From: Dokdonella_A soli
GTDB lineage: Bacteria > Pseudomonadota > Gammaproteobacteria > Xanthomonadales > Rhodanobacteraceae
NCBI RefSeq assembly: GCF_039523175.1
Contig: NZ_BAAAEU010000028.1
Span: forward strand, 1-64,000
DNA: 64,000 nt
Direction: 5' to 3'
Shown here: piece after piece, positions 7,292 through 15,970 of the stretch
How the letters are laid out: each line of letters starts with the position of its first letter
Numbering within the stretch: position 1 is the first letter of the stretch
Notes under the pieces: generated by a model
What the model was told of the DNA's origin: nothing
The model's database searches: none
What the model saw: only the letters and a program-made list of their open reading frames with translations
Made by a program: the position numbers and the translations under genes

Positions 7292-8668
7292 ATGTTCGAG
7301 TCGCTCAGCCAACGTCTTTCCGCCACCGTCCAGCGCCTGCGCGGCAAGGGGCGATTGACCGAGGCGAACATCCGCGAATCCCTGCGCGAAGTCCGTATCG
7401 CTTTGCTCGAAGCCGATGTCGCGTTGCCGGTCGTGCAGGCATTGATCCAGCGCGTGCAGGTGCGCGCGGTCGGGCAGGAGGTGCTGAAGAGCCTGACCCC
7501 GGGCCAGGCACTGGTGAAGGTCGTGCGCGACGAGCTGACCGCAGTGATGGGCGTCGCCAACAGCGATCTCAATCTCGCGGCGGCGCCGCCGGCGATCGTG
7601 CTGATGGCCGGCCTGCAGGGCGCCGGCAAGACCACGACGGTGGCCAAGCTCGCGCGGTTCCTGAAGGACCGGCGCAAGAAGAAGGTGATGGTGGTCAGTG
7701 CCGACGTCTATCGTCCGGCCGCGATCGAGCAGCTGCGTACGCTGGCCGAACAGGTCGATGTGCTGTTCCATCCTTCAAGCGGCGAACAGGATCCGGTCGA
7801 AATCGCTAGGCACGCACTGGACGCGGCGAAGAGGAATTTCGCCGACGTGCTGATCGTCGATACCGCCGGTCGCCTGCACATCGACCAGGAGATGATGGCC
7901 GAGATCAAGGCGCTGCATGCGGCGTTGAATCCGGTCGAGACCCTGTTCGTCGTCGACTCGATGACCGGCCAGGACGCGGCGAACACGGCCAAGGCGTTCG
8001 CCGAGGCGCTGCCGTTGACTGGCGTGGTGCTGACCAAAACCGACGGTGACGCGCGCGGTGGCGCGGCGCTCTCCGTGCGCTACGTGACCGGCCGCCCGAT
8101 CAAGTTCATCGGCGTCAGTGAGAAGCCCGATGGTCTGGAACCGTTCCATCCGGACCGTATCGCGCAACGCATCCTCGGCATGGGCGACGTGCTGTCGCTG
8201 GTCGAGCAGGTCGAGCAGAGCGTCGATCAGGAGAAGCAGCGCAAGCTCGCCGAGAAGGTGATCAAGGGCAAGCGCTTCGACCTCAACGACATGAAGGACC
8301 AGCTCGAGCAGATGGTCAACATGGGCGGCATGGCCTCGCTGATCGAGAAGCTGCCGGGCGTATCGAACCTGCCGGACCAGGTCAAGTCGAAGGTCAACGA
8401 CAAGGAAGTACATCGCATGATCGCGATCATCGGCTCGATGACGAAGAAGGAGCGCCGGCACCCGGATCTGCTCAACGGTTCACGGCGGGCGCGCATTGCG
8501 CGCGGCTCCGGCATGCAGCCGGCCGACGTCAACAAGCTGTTGAAGCAGTATCAGCAGATGGAAAAGATGATGGCCAAGCTCGGCAGCGGTGGCATCAAGG
8601 GCCTGATGCGGCAGATGTCCGGCGCGATGAAAGGCATGGGCGGCGGCGGGTTCATGCCGCCGCGTTGA
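7292..8668 (+). CDS. ffh: Signal recognition particle protein Ffh (SRP54)
   Basis: Ffh binds 4.5S RNA and hydrophobic signal sequences and delivers ribosomes to FtsY at the inner membrane. The N domain is followed by the GTPase domain with P-loop GLQGAGKTTT (residues 107-116), DTAGR (190-194) and TKTDGDARGG. The C-terminal M domain is methionine-rich (KMMAKLGSGG, then LMRQMSGAMKGMGGGG). The 458 residues are normal for the family. The order ffh-rpsP-rimM-trmD-rplS downstream is the classical gammaproteobacterial arrangement. Confidence 0.98.
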   Translation: MFESLSQRLSATVQRLRGKGRLTEANIRESLREVRIALLEADVALPVVQALIQRVQVRAVGQEVLKSLTPGQALVKVVRDELTAVMGVANSDLNLAAAPPAIVLMAGLQGAGKTTTVAKLARFLKDRRKKKVMVVSADVYRPAAIEQLRTLAEQVDVLFHPSSGEQDPVEIARHALDAAKRNFADVLIVDTAGRLHIDQEMMAEIKALHAALNPVETLFVVDSMTGQDAANTAKAFAEALPLTGVVLTKTDGDARGGAALSVRYVTGRPIKFIGVSEKPDGLEPFHPDRIAQRILGMGDVLSLVEQVEQSVDQEKQRKLAEKVIKGKRFDLNDMKDQLEQMVNMGGMASLIEKLPGVSNLPDQVKSKVNDKEVHRMIAIIGSMTKKERRHPDLLNGSRRARIARGSGMQPADVNKLLKQYQQMEKMMAKLGSGGIKGLMRQMSGAMKGMGGGGFMPPR

Positions 8669-8695
8669 AGAGGAAACGCAGCGCTTCTCTTTTCC

Positions 8696-8775
8696 GTCAT
8701 CCGGCGAAAGCCGGGATCCAGTGTCTTGACGCTGGTCCAACAGGAGCTGGATCCCGGCTTTCGCCGGGATGACGA
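8696..8775. repeat. BIME-like inverted repeat between ffh and rpsP
   Basis: The arms 8696-8722 and 8748-8775 are reverse complements over about 27 bases, built on GGCGAAAGCCGGGATCCAG, with a single-base length difference and a 25-base spacer. Each arm contains a small internal palindrome (CCGGCGAAAGCCGG), typical of REP units. This family differs in sequence from the radA-side element. Confidence 0.9.
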
Positions 8776-8831
8776 TCGGGCGGTGATCTTGCTTGGCATG
8801 CGGCCGGCGTGCCCTCGAACCCGCATGCTAA

Positions 8832-8853
8832 CCCCGCGCGGGGCTTTATTTTT
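8832..8853 (+). terminator. Probable terminator upstream of rpsP
   Basis: The palindrome CCCCGCGCGGGG is followed by CTTTATTTTT. It probably ends ffh transcripts, so the rpsP operon would need its own promoter in 8854-8930. TAGAAT at 8867-8872 is a possible -10, with no convincing -35. Confidence 0.6.
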
Positions 8854-8946
8854 CCCGCAATTCAGCTAGAATGCGCGGCTCCCTCGGGAGCGGCCGGCCG
8901 GTTCGGCTCGCCCAATAAAAAATTCCAGTATTTTCAGAGAGCTACG

Positions 8947-9204
8947 ATGGTCAAGATTCGCCTTTCCCGCGGCGGCGCCAAGAAGCGCCCGTTCTACCAC
9001 ATCGTCGTGACCGACGAGCGCAATGCGCGCGACGGTCGCAATATCGAACGCGTCGGCTATTTCAACCCGATCGCGGCCGGCAAGGATGTGCGTCTGCAGC
9101 TCGACACCGCCAAGGTCAAGGCCTGGGTGGAAAAGGGCGCGCAGATGACCGAAAAGGTCAGGTCGCTCTACAAGGAAGCCGGCAAGCAGGTTGCCGCTGC
9201 CTGA
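8947..9204 (+). CDS. rpsP: 30S ribosomal protein S16
   Basis: S16 is an early assembly protein of the 30S subunit. The 85-residue product opens MVKIRLSRGGAKKRPFYHIV and continues with RNIERVGYFNP, both diagnostic. The start at 8947 is preceded by GAGAG at 8937-8941; the frame extends upstream but without S16 similarity. It is the first gene of rpsP-rimM-trmD-rplS. Confidence 0.98.
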   Translation: MVKIRLSRGGAKKRPFYHIVVTDERNARDGRNIERVGYFNPIAAGKDVRLQLDTAKVKAWVEKGAQMTEKVRSLYKEAGKQVAAA

Positions 9205-9352
9205 GCGTCGTGAGAGCGGGTCGCAGAGCCGCTCCGGCACCAGGAGGTGCCGCCGCATCAGGCGCGCAAGCGCTTGATGCGACAAACGTGGCGCGGCTCT
9301 GCCGCGACCGTTTGTTTGCAAGCCGCGGCAGGATGCCTGGTTTTGCAAACCT

Positions 9353-9868
9353 ATGAGCAGTCCGGGCGAAAAACTCGTCCTGCTCGGCAAGATTGTCGGT
9401 GTCCACGGCATACGTGGCGAGCTGAAGCTCGAATCGTATACCGAGCCGAGAACGCAGATTTTCCGCTACCAGCCCTGGTTGGTGCGGTCCGCGTCCGGCG
9501 AGAAGCAGGTTGAGGGTTGCCGTGGGCGTGCCCAGGGCAAGGGCCTTGTCGCCGAATTGCCAGGCATCGCGGATCGCGATGCGGCGGCGGCACTGGCCGG
9601 AGCGGAAATCTGGGTGGCGCGTTCGGCATTGCCGGCGCCGAAACCCGGCGAGTACTACTGGTCCGATCTCGAAGGACTCGAGATCGTCACCATCGACGGC
9701 GTATCGCTCGGCAAGGTCTCGCATCTGATCGCGACCGGCGCCAACGATGTGCTGGTGGTGAAGGACGCCGAGCGCGAGCGGTTGATTCCGTTCCTGATCG
9801 GGCAGTTCGTGACGGAGGTGGATCTTGGTACAGGCCGGTTGACGGTCGACTGGGATCCGGATTTCTAG
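9353..9868 (+). CDS. rimM: Ribosome maturation factor RimM
   Basis: RimM binds S19 and assists maturation of the 30S head. The N-terminal domain begins KLVLLGKIVGVHGIRGELK, the family signature. The C-terminal PRC-barrel region includes GEYYWSDLEGLEIV and ends RLTVDWDPDF. At 171 residues it is slightly shorter than the E. coli protein. A 148-base spacer separates it from rpsP. trmD starts 93 bases downstream at the preferred ATG. Confidence 0.96.
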   Translation: MSSPGEKLVLLGKIVGVHGIRGELKLESYTEPRTQIFRYQPWLVRSASGEKQVEGCRGRAQGKGLVAELPGIADRDAAAALAGAEIWVARSALPAPKPGEYYWSDLEGLEIVTIDGVSLGKVSHLIATGANDVLVVKDAERERLIPFLIGQFVTEVDLGTGRLTVDWDPDF

Positions 9869-9961
9869 GTTTTACGGCTTTTGGTTGAAAAGTGCGTGCA
9901 GGATGTACGCTTTTTGTTTCTCGCGATCATGGACGATCGCAAAAATAACGGACCCGGCGCG

Positions 9962-10756
9962 ATGCGCATCGACGTCATCACGCTGTTTCCTGACTTCATC
10001 GAAAGCTGTGCGCGGATCGGAGTCGTCGGGCGCGCGCGCGAACGCGGGTTGCTGCAGATCGCAACCTGGAATCCGCGCGATTTCGCGAGCGACAACTACC
10101 GTTCGGCCGACGACCGCTGCTACGGCGGCGGTCCCGGCATGGTGATGATGGTCGATCCATTGCGAAAGGCGCTTGCCAGCGTGCGCGCCGCGAGTGGGTC
10201 GGAAGCCAAAGCCGAGGCGAATGCCGAAGCAAAAGTAATTTACCTGAGTCCGCAAGGAACGCGGCTCGACCAGGCCAAGGTGGCGGAACTCGCGAGGCGC
10301 GATCATCTGATCCTGCTGAGCGGTCGCTACGAAGGCGTGGACGAACGCTTCCTGGAGCACGCGGTTGACGAGGAACTCTCGATCGGCGACTACGTGCTCT
10401 CCGGCGGAGAACTGGCGGCGGCGATCGTGATCGACGCGGTCGGACGCCTGCAGGAAGGTGTGTTGAACGACGCGGCTTCGGCCGAACAGGATTCGTTCTC
10501 GAACGGCCTGCTCGACTGTCCGCACTACACGCGCCCCGAGCATGACGACTGGGGCGACGTGCCGGCGGTGCTGACCTCCGGTGACCACGCGGCGATCCGC
10601 CGTTGGCGTCTGAAGCAGTCGCTGGGGCGGACCTGGCTGCGACGCCCGGACCTTCTGGACCGGGTCGAGTTGGACAAGAAAACACGCGCGTTGCTGGCCG
10701 AGTTCCAGGACGAGCATGCGAAAAGAACGACGTCGGGTCGTGAATCCGGCGATTGA
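9962..10756 (+). CDS. trmD: tRNA (guanine-37-N1)-methyltransferase
   Basis: TrmD methylates G37 next to the anticodon using S-adenosylmethionine and prevents frameshifting. The 264-residue protein starts MRIDVITLFPDF like other family members. The trefoil-knot cofactor site is visible as LSGRYEGVDERF and IGDYVLSGGELAA. DDRCYGGGPGMVMM is the substrate-side motif. An in-frame ATG at 9929 would add eleven poorly conserved residues, so I prefer 9962, although its ribosome binding site is weak. rplS follows after 27 bases. Confidence 0.96.
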   Translation: MRIDVITLFPDFIESCARIGVVGRARERGLLQIATWNPRDFASDNYRSADDRCYGGGPGMVMMVDPLRKALASVRAASGSEAKAEANAEAKVIYLSPQGTRLDQAKVAELARRDHLILLSGRYEGVDERFLEHAVDEELSIGDYVLSGGELAAAIVIDAVGRLQEGVLNDAASAEQDSFSNGLLDCPHYTRPEHDDWGDVPAVLTSGDHAAIRRWRLKQSLGRTWLRRPDLLDRVELDKKTRALLAEFQDEHAKRTTSGRESGD

Positions 10757-10783
10757 AGAAATCGAAACTTATTGGTGAATGCG

Positions 10784-11149
10784 ATGAACCTGATCCAGCA
10801 ATTCGAAGCCGCCCAGATGACCCGTACGCTGCCGGAATTCAGCCCGGGCGACACCGTCATCGTCAACGTGAAGGTCAAGGAAGGCAACCGCGAGCGCGTG
10901 CAGGCCTATGAAGGCGTCTGCATCGCGCGCAAGAACGCGGGCCTGAACTCGGCGTTCACCGTGCGCAAGATCTCGCACGGTTTCGGTGTCGAGCGCGTGT
11001 TCCAGTCGCATAGCGCGGCGATCGACTCGGTCGTCGTCAAGCGTCGTGGCAAGGTGCGCGGCGCGAAGCTGTATTACCTGCGCGGCCTCGAAGGCAAGGC
11101 AGCGCGCATCAAGGAAGATCTCGGCGCCAACGCCCGCAAGGACGACTGA
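10784..11149 (+). CDS. rplS: 50S ribosomal protein L19
   Basis: L19 sits at the 30S-50S interface. The 121-residue product starts MNLIQQFEAAQ and carries FSPGDTVIVNVKVKEGNRERVQ, the family signature (listed as FSPGDTVIV and KEGNRERVQ), and ends in a basic segment with RGKVRGAKLYYLR. In-frame TTG and GTG codons just upstream (10772, 10775) are possible but less likely starts. A strong terminator at 11202-11234 ends the operon. Confidence 0.97.
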   Translation: MNLIQQFEAAQMTRTLPEFSPGDTVIVNVKVKEGNRERVQAYEGVCIARKNAGLNSAFTVRKISHGFGVERVFQSHSAAIDSVVVKRRGKVRGAKLYYLRGLEGKAARIKEDLGANARKDD

Positions 11150-11201
11150 CGCCAAAGTCATCCGTCTTGGAGCATCGAGTCGCGTCTGTGCTCCTCGTCA
11201 G

Positions 11202-11234
11202 AAGCGGTCGTCGGCAACGACGACCGCTTTTTTT
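11202..11234 (+). terminator. Rho-independent terminator after rplS
   Basis: An eleven-base stem (AAGCGGTCGTC with GACGACCGCTT) and a six-base loop run into seven T. It closes the rpsP-rimM-trmD-rplS operon. Confidence 0.92.
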
Positions 11235-11318
11235 ATGGATTTGTTTGTGCGCTCGTCCCTGGGCGCTGCTTCGAGGTCGCGTGCCCGGTGCGCAACCTGT
11301 TGCCTTCGTGGTGTCCAG

Positions 11319-11350
11319 AGCGGCCATCCATGGCCGCGCTTTTCAATCAA
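11319..11350 (+). repeat. Dispersed GCGGCC palindrome, copy 2
   Basis: GCGGCCATCCATGGCCGC followed by CTTTTCAATCAA. It matches copy 1 at 89-120 in the same orientation, with only a few transitions. Here it lies about 100 bases upstream of htpG. Confidence 0.75.
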
Positions 11351-11442
11351 CAGCAGGCTTCTATGGGCGTTTCTGCCTGGCAGCTTGAAGCATCGCCGGC
11401 CTGCCTCCATCTGCGCCCCATTACATCCCGGAGGGAAGCCGC

Positions 11443-13344
11443 ATGAGTTCCGCCACTGAAACCCGCGCGTTCGAAGCCGAGGTCTCGCAGGTCCTGCACC
11501 TGGTCACGCATTCGCTGTACTCGCACAAGGAGATCTTCCTGCGCGAGCTGATCTCGAACGCGTCCGATGCCTGCGACAAGCTGCGCTTCGCCGCACTGTC
11601 GGATGCGTCGCTGACTGCCGATGACGCCGAGCTGCGCATCGAGATCTCCGTCGACCGCGATGCGCGCACGCTGACGATCCGCGACAACGGCATCGGCATG
11701 AGCCGCGATGAGGTCGTCGAGAACATCGGCACGATCGCGCGCTCGGGTACGCGCAAGTTCCTCGAATCGCTGTCCGGCGACGCGCGCAGGGACACCCAGT
11801 TGATCGGCCAGTTCGGCGTCGGCTTCTATTCTGCGTTCATCGTCGCCGACAACGTCACGCTGACCACGCGCAAGGCAGGCGCGCCGGCGGGCGAGAGCGT
11901 GCGCTGGGAATCGGCCGGCAGCGGCGAGTACACGCTGGAGAACGTCGACGCCCCGCAGCGCGGCACGACCGTGACCGTGCATCTCAAGCCGGACGAATCC
12001 GAGTTCCTCGATGCGTGGAAGCTGCGCGAGCTCATCAAGCGCTATTCCGACCACGTCGCGTTCCCGATCCGCCTGCCGGCGCAGAAGGACGGCGGCGCGT
12101 CTGATCAGAGCCGAACCGACGAGTTCGAGACCGTCAACCATGCCGCCGCGCTGTGGACGCGGCCGAAGAGCGAGCTGAAGGACGAGGACTACCAGGCGTT
12201 CTACAAGTCGCTCTCACACGACTTCAACGATGCCCTGGCGTGGACGCACAATCGCGTCGAGGGTTCGCAGAACTACTCACTGCTGCTGTACGTGCCGGAG
12301 AGGCCGCCGTTCGATGCGGTCTTCAGCGGGCGCGACGAACGCAAGGGCCTCAAGCTCTACATCCGCCGCGTCTTCATCATGGATGCGAGCGAACAGCTGT
12401 TGCCGAGCTATCTGCGCTTCGTGCGCGGCGTCGTCGATTCCGACGACCTGCCGCTCAACGTCAGTCGCGAGATCCTGCAGGAGAACCGCCTGGTCGCGCA
12501 GATCCGCAGCGCCTGTGTGAAGCGCGTGCTCGATCTCCTCGAGAAGCTTGCCAAGGACGAACCGGAGAAATTCCAGCAGTTCACGACTGCGTTCGGCAAC
12601 GTGCTCAAGGAAGGCATCGCCGAGGACGGCGCGAATCGCGAGCGCATCGCGAAGCTGCTGCGCTTCGCGTCGACGAAATCCGAGGACGCACAGAAGAGCG
12701 TCTCGCTGGATGACTACATCGGTCGCATGCAGGCGGACCAGGAGGCGATCTGGTACATCACCGCTGATTCGCATGCAGCCGCGAAGGGCAGTCCTCAGAT
12801 CGAGGCGCTGCGTGCGAAAGGCACCGAGGTGCTGCTGCTGAGCGATCGCATCGACGAATGGATGATCGGCTATCTCGGTGAATACGCCGGCAAGAAGCTG
12901 CGCAATGCGGCCAAGGGCGACCTCGATGCCGCCGACGGCGGCGACGCCGAGCGCCGCAAGCAGGCGGACGAGGCCGCCCAGCCGGTGCTGAAGAAGCTTG
13001 CCGAGCTGCTTGGCCCGAAGGTCGAGCAGGTCCGCGTCAGCCAGCGCCTGACCGAATCGCCGTCCTGCATCGTGCTCGGTGAATACGACATGGCCCTGCA
13101 CATGCAGCGCCTGTTGCGCGAAGCCGGGCACGAGGTGCCGGACAGCAAGCCGATCCTCGAGATCAATCCGGCGCATCCGCTGGTGCAGAAGCTTGCCGCG
13201 GAGACCGATGACACGCGCAGCGCGGATATCGGCCAGCTGCTGTTCGAGGAAGCACAGCTCGCGGCGGGTGACCAGCTTGCCGATCCGGCTGCGTTCATCG
13301 CACGGGTGAACCGCGTTCTGTTGGGGTCGGGTCCGTCGCACTGA
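11443..13344 (+). CDS. htpG: Molecular chaperone HtpG (Hsp90)
   Basis: HtpG is the bacterial Hsp90, a dimeric ATP-driven chaperone. The N-terminal ATPase domain shows ELISNASDACDKLR, DNGIGM and GQFGVGFYSAF, the Bergerat-fold nucleotide motifs. The middle domain includes the conserved LPLNVSREILQ. The C-terminal part carries the dimerisation region and ends RVNRVLLGSGPSH. The 633 residues agree with E. coli HtpG (624). GGAGGG precedes the ATG. No heat-shock promoter is evident in the leader. Confidence 0.98.
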   Translation: MSSATETRAFEAEVSQVLHLVTHSLYSHKEIFLRELISNASDACDKLRFAALSDASLTADDAELRIEISVDRDARTLTIRDNGIGMSRDEVVENIGTIARSGTRKFLESLSGDARRDTQLIGQFGVGFYSAFIVADNVTLTTRKAGAPAGESVRWESAGSGEYTLENVDAPQRGTTVTVHLKPDESEFLDAWKLRELIKRYSDHVAFPIRLPAQKDGGASDQSRTDEFETVNHAAALWTRPKSELKDEDYQAFYKSLSHDFNDALAWTHNRVEGSQNYSLLLYVPERPPFDAVFSGRDERKGLKLYIRRVFIMDASEQLLPSYLRFVRGVVDSDDLPLNVSREILQENRLVAQIRSACVKRVLDLLEKLAKDEPEKFQQFTTAFGNVLKEGIAEDGANRERIAKLLRFASTKSEDAQKSVSLDDYIGRMQADQEAIWYITADSHAAAKGSPQIEALRAKGTEVLLLSDRIDEWMIGYLGEYAGKKLRNAAKGDLDAADGGDAERRKQADEAAQPVLKKLAELLGPKVEQVRVSQRLTESPSCIVLGEYDMALHMQRLLREAGHEVPDSKPILEINPAHPLVQKLAAETDDTRSADIGQLLFEEAQLAAGDQLADPAAFIARVNRVLLGSGPSH

Positions 13345-13451
13345 ACGGATGAGTGATCGGCGGCGAGGCACGCAGCGGCCGTAGCGGTCCGGCGGCAGCT
13401 GCGTGCTACCATCGATCGCTCCGGCTTTGGCCGTCCAAACGAACAGGCGAC

Positions 13452-14600
13452 ATGCAGATCGAAACGAAGCTGCCGAAGGTCGGCACCACGATCTTTACCG
13501 TGATGAGCCAGCTCGCCATCGAGCACAAGGCCGTCAATCTCGGTCAGGGCTTTCCGGACTTCGACGGTCCGCAGGCGTTGCGCGATGCGCTCGCCGCAGC
13601 GATGAATGCGGGTCGCAACCAGTACGCGCCGATGACCGGACTGCCGGCGCTGCGCGAGCAGATCGCGCGCAAGACCGAGCGCATGTACGGGCGCAAGGTC
13701 AACGTCGACACCGAGATCACGATCACCTCGGGTGCGACCGAAGCCCTGTTCGCCGTGATCGCCGCGGTTGTGCGCGCAGGCGACGAGGTCATCGTGCTGG
13801 ATCCCTGCTACGACAGCTACGAGCCGGCGATTGAACTCAACGGCGGTCGCGCGGTGCATGTGGCGCTGGATCCGCATGATTTTTCGCCGGACTGGCAGCG
13901 CATCGCGGATGCGGTCACACCGAAGACGCGCATGATCGTGGTCAACACGCCGCACAATCCCTGTGGTTCGGTGTTCAGCGCAGCCGATCTCGATGCACTC
14001 GCGGAGCTGACCCGCAAGCATGACCTTCTCGTGCTGTCGGACGAGGTCTACGAACACATCGTGTTCGACGATGCCGCGCACCAGAGCGTGCTGCGCCACA
14101 AGGAGCTGGCCGAACGCAGTTTCGTCGTGAGTTCCTTCGGCAAGACCTATCACTGCACGGGCTGGAAGGTCGGCTACTGCATCGCGCCGCGCGCACTGTC
14201 GGCCGAGTTCCGCAAGGTGCACCAGTACCTGACGTTCTGCACATTCACGCCGGCGCAGGTCGCGTTCGCCGAGATCCTGGAAAAGGATCCGCAGCACTAT
14301 CTCGATCTGCCTGCGTTCTACCAGGCCAAGCGCGATCATTTCTGTCACCTGCTGGACGGCTCGCGATTCAAGCTGCTGCCGGTCGGCGGCGCGTACTTCC
14401 AGGTGGCGGACTATTCGGCGCTCAGCGACGTCGACGATCTCGCATTCTGCGAATGGCTCGCCCGCGAGGGCGGCGTCGCCGCGATCCCGCTGTCGGCGTT
14501 CTACGAATCGCCGCCGGCCGGGCAGCGTCTGATCCGCTTCTGCTTTGCCAAGAACAACGAGACGCTGCAGCACGCGGCGTCGCGCCTGAAGGTGCTCTGA
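13452..14600 (+). CDS. PLP aminotransferase, methionine/glutamine type (YbdL-like)
   Basis: Class I fold aminotransferase of 382 residues, very close in size and sequence style to E. coli YbdL, which prefers methionine, histidine and phenylalanine. Visible motifs are VNLGQGFPDFDGP near the N-terminus, NTPHNPCGSVF, SDEVYEHIVFD, and the PLP lysine K231 in SSFGKTYHCTGWKVGY. A single base separates its stop from the next gene, a YafV-type amidase, so the two are translationally linked. Their pairing suggests a glutamine-dependent transamination of a keto acid such as 4-methylthio-2-oxobutanoate. The start at 13452 is favoured because upstream residues lack similarity. Confidence 0.9.
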   Translation: MQIETKLPKVGTTIFTVMSQLAIEHKAVNLGQGFPDFDGPQALRDALAAAMNAGRNQYAPMTGLPALREQIARKTERMYGRKVNVDTEITITSGATEALFAVIAAVVRAGDEVIVLDPCYDSYEPAIELNGGRAVHVALDPHDFSPDWQRIADAVTPKTRMIVVNTPHNPCGSVFSAADLDALAELTRKHDLLVLSDEVYEHIVFDDAAHQSVLRHKELAERSFVVSSFGKTYHCTGWKVGYCIAPRALSAEFRKVHQYLTFCTFTPAQVAFAEILEKDPQHYLDLPAFYQAKRDHFCHLLDGSRFKLLPVGGAYFQVADYSALSDVDDLAFCEWLAREGGVAAIPLSAFYESPPAGQRLIRFCFAKNNETLQHAASRLKVL

Positions 14601-14601
14601 C

Positions 14602-15411
14602 GTGGCCGCCACGATGCAGCCGTTGCGCATCTCGCTCTTGCAGGGCGCGACGCGCTGGCACGACGCCGCCGCGAACCGCGCCTGCTACGGCGCGCTGGCG
14701 CGGTCGCTGAAGGGGCAGAGCGATCTGCTCGTGCTGCCGGAAACCTTCCTGTCCGGCTTCACGAACGAAACGCTCGGCAATGCCGAAACGATGGACGGCG
14801 AAGGGCTGCGCTGGCTGCGCGACCTCGCCCGTGAAAGCGGCGCGACGATCACCGGCAGCCTGGTCATGCGCGAAGGCGATCGGTGCGTGAATCGCCTCAT
14901 TTGGATGCGTCCGGACGGCACGTTCGCGCAGTACGACAAGCGCCATCTGTTCCGCATGGCGAAGGAGCACGAACGCTACGCCGGCGGCAATGAACGCCTG
15001 ACTGTGGAATTGAACGGCTGGCGGATCTGCCCTCAGGTCTGCTACGACCTGCGCTTCCCGGTCTGGCTGCGCAACCGCTACGACCGCACGGCGAATCGTT
15101 TTGATTACGACCTGCTGATCTTCGTCGCGAACTGGCCGAGCGCGCGTCGGCACGCCTGGCGCACGCTGCTGCAGGCCCGTGCGATCGAGAACCTGAGCTA
15201 TTGCGTCGGCGTCAACCGCGTGGGCGTCGACGGCAATGACCTGCATTATTCCGGCGACAGTGCTGCGCTCGATTTTCTCGGTCAGCCGCTGGTCGAACTC
15301 GGAGCGCAGGAGCAGGTGGTCACCGTGACGCTGGATCCCGCCGCACTCGTCGCGCACCGCGAGCGTTTCCCGGCATGGATGGACGCCGACGAGTTCGTGA
15401 TCACACCGTAG
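14602..15411 (+). CDS. Omega-amidase, nitrilase superfamily (YafV-like)
   Basis: Carbon-nitrogen hydrolase expected to hydrolyse 2-oxoglutaramate or 2-oxosuccinamate to the dicarboxylic keto acid and ammonia. The catalytic triad is visible as Glu47 (VLPETFLSGF), Lys113 (YDKRHLFRM) and Cys147 (CYDLRFPVWLR). The C-terminus HRERFPAWMDADEF is characteristic of YafV. The start is GTG at 14602, one base after the aminotransferase stop; an ATG at 14614 is the alternative. Removal of oxoglutaramate would pull the upstream transaminase reaction forward. Confidence 0.92.
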   Translation: MAATMQPLRISLLQGATRWHDAAANRACYGALARSLKGQSDLLVLPETFLSGFTNETLGNAETMDGEGLRWLRDLARESGATITGSLVMREGDRCVNRLIWMRPDGTFAQYDKRHLFRMAKEHERYAGGNERLTVELNGWRICPQVCYDLRFPVWLRNRYDRTANRFDYDLLIFVANWPSARRHAWRTLLQARAIENLSYCVGVNRVGVDGNDLHYSGDSAALDFLGQPLVELGAQEQVVTVTLDPAALVAHRERFPAWMDADEFVITP

Positions 15412-15501
15412 CGGTGGCGCTGCAATCTGCAAATACCGACGGGCGCAATTGGAATTCGCGCCGTCGTCACGGCTCCTGCTCTGCCCGAACCCTCTCCCCA
15501 A

Positions 15502-15524
15502 CCCCTCTCCCGATCGGAGAGGGG
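15502..15524. repeat. CCCTCTCC-family palindrome, copy 2
   Basis: Arms CCCCTCTCC and GGAGAGGGG with a five-base loop, then CTTCTT. It lies between the convergent amidase and ArsC-type genes and may serve as a weak terminator for the amidase transcript. Confidence 0.75.
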
Positions 15525-15554
15525 CTTCTTCGCAGCTGATCGGCTACCGATGGA

Positions 15555-15905
15555 TCAAAGAATCGCCAGCACGTTCTCTGGCGGGCGGCCGAGCGCGGCC
15601 TTGCCGTTTGCGAGCACGATCGGTCGCTGGATCAGGCGTGGGTGTGCGTGCATCGCGGCGACCAGCTGCTTGCGGCCGAGCGCGGGGTCATCGAGGTTCA
15701 GGTCCGCGTATTCCGGTTCATCGCGGCGCATCAATGCACGTGGCTCGATGCCGAGCCTGTCGAGGATGGATTCCAGTTCCTCGACGGACGGCGGCGAGCC
15801 GAGATAGTCGACGATGCGCGGCGCGATGCCGCGTGACTCGATCAGCGCAAGCGTTTCGCGTGATTTCGAGCAGCGCCGATTGTGCAGGATGACGACTTCG
15901 CTCAT
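15555..15905 (-). CDS. ArsC-family glutaredoxin-coupled reductase
   Basis: Thioredoxin-fold protein of 116 residues. Cys12 lies in HNRRCSKSR at the catalytic loop position. Arg60, Arg94 and Arg107 occupy the same numbers as the three catalytic and oxyanion-binding arginines of plasmid R773 ArsC. It therefore could reduce arsenate with glutathione/glutaredoxin, although YfgD-type housekeeping homologues have the same layout. It lacks about 25 residues of the R773 C-terminus, as the shorter family members do. No arsB, arsR or other arsenic gene is nearby. A 70-residue protein is encoded 65 bases upstream on the same strand. Confidence 0.88.
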   Translation of the reverse strand: MSEVVILHNRRCSKSRETLALIESRGIAPRIVDYLGSPPSVEELESILDRLGIEPRALMRRDEPEYADLNLDDPALGRKQLVAAMHAHPRLIQRPIVLANGKAALGRPPENVLAIL

Positions 15906-15970
15906 GGCGCAATCCCTATTCGGGCCAGATGCGCGAACCCGATTCTTCGCGATTCACAACGCGCTCGCAA

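Noticed and set aside
9929..9961. Longer N-terminus of TrmD
   Set aside because: The added residues are not conserved and the family N-terminus begins at 9962.
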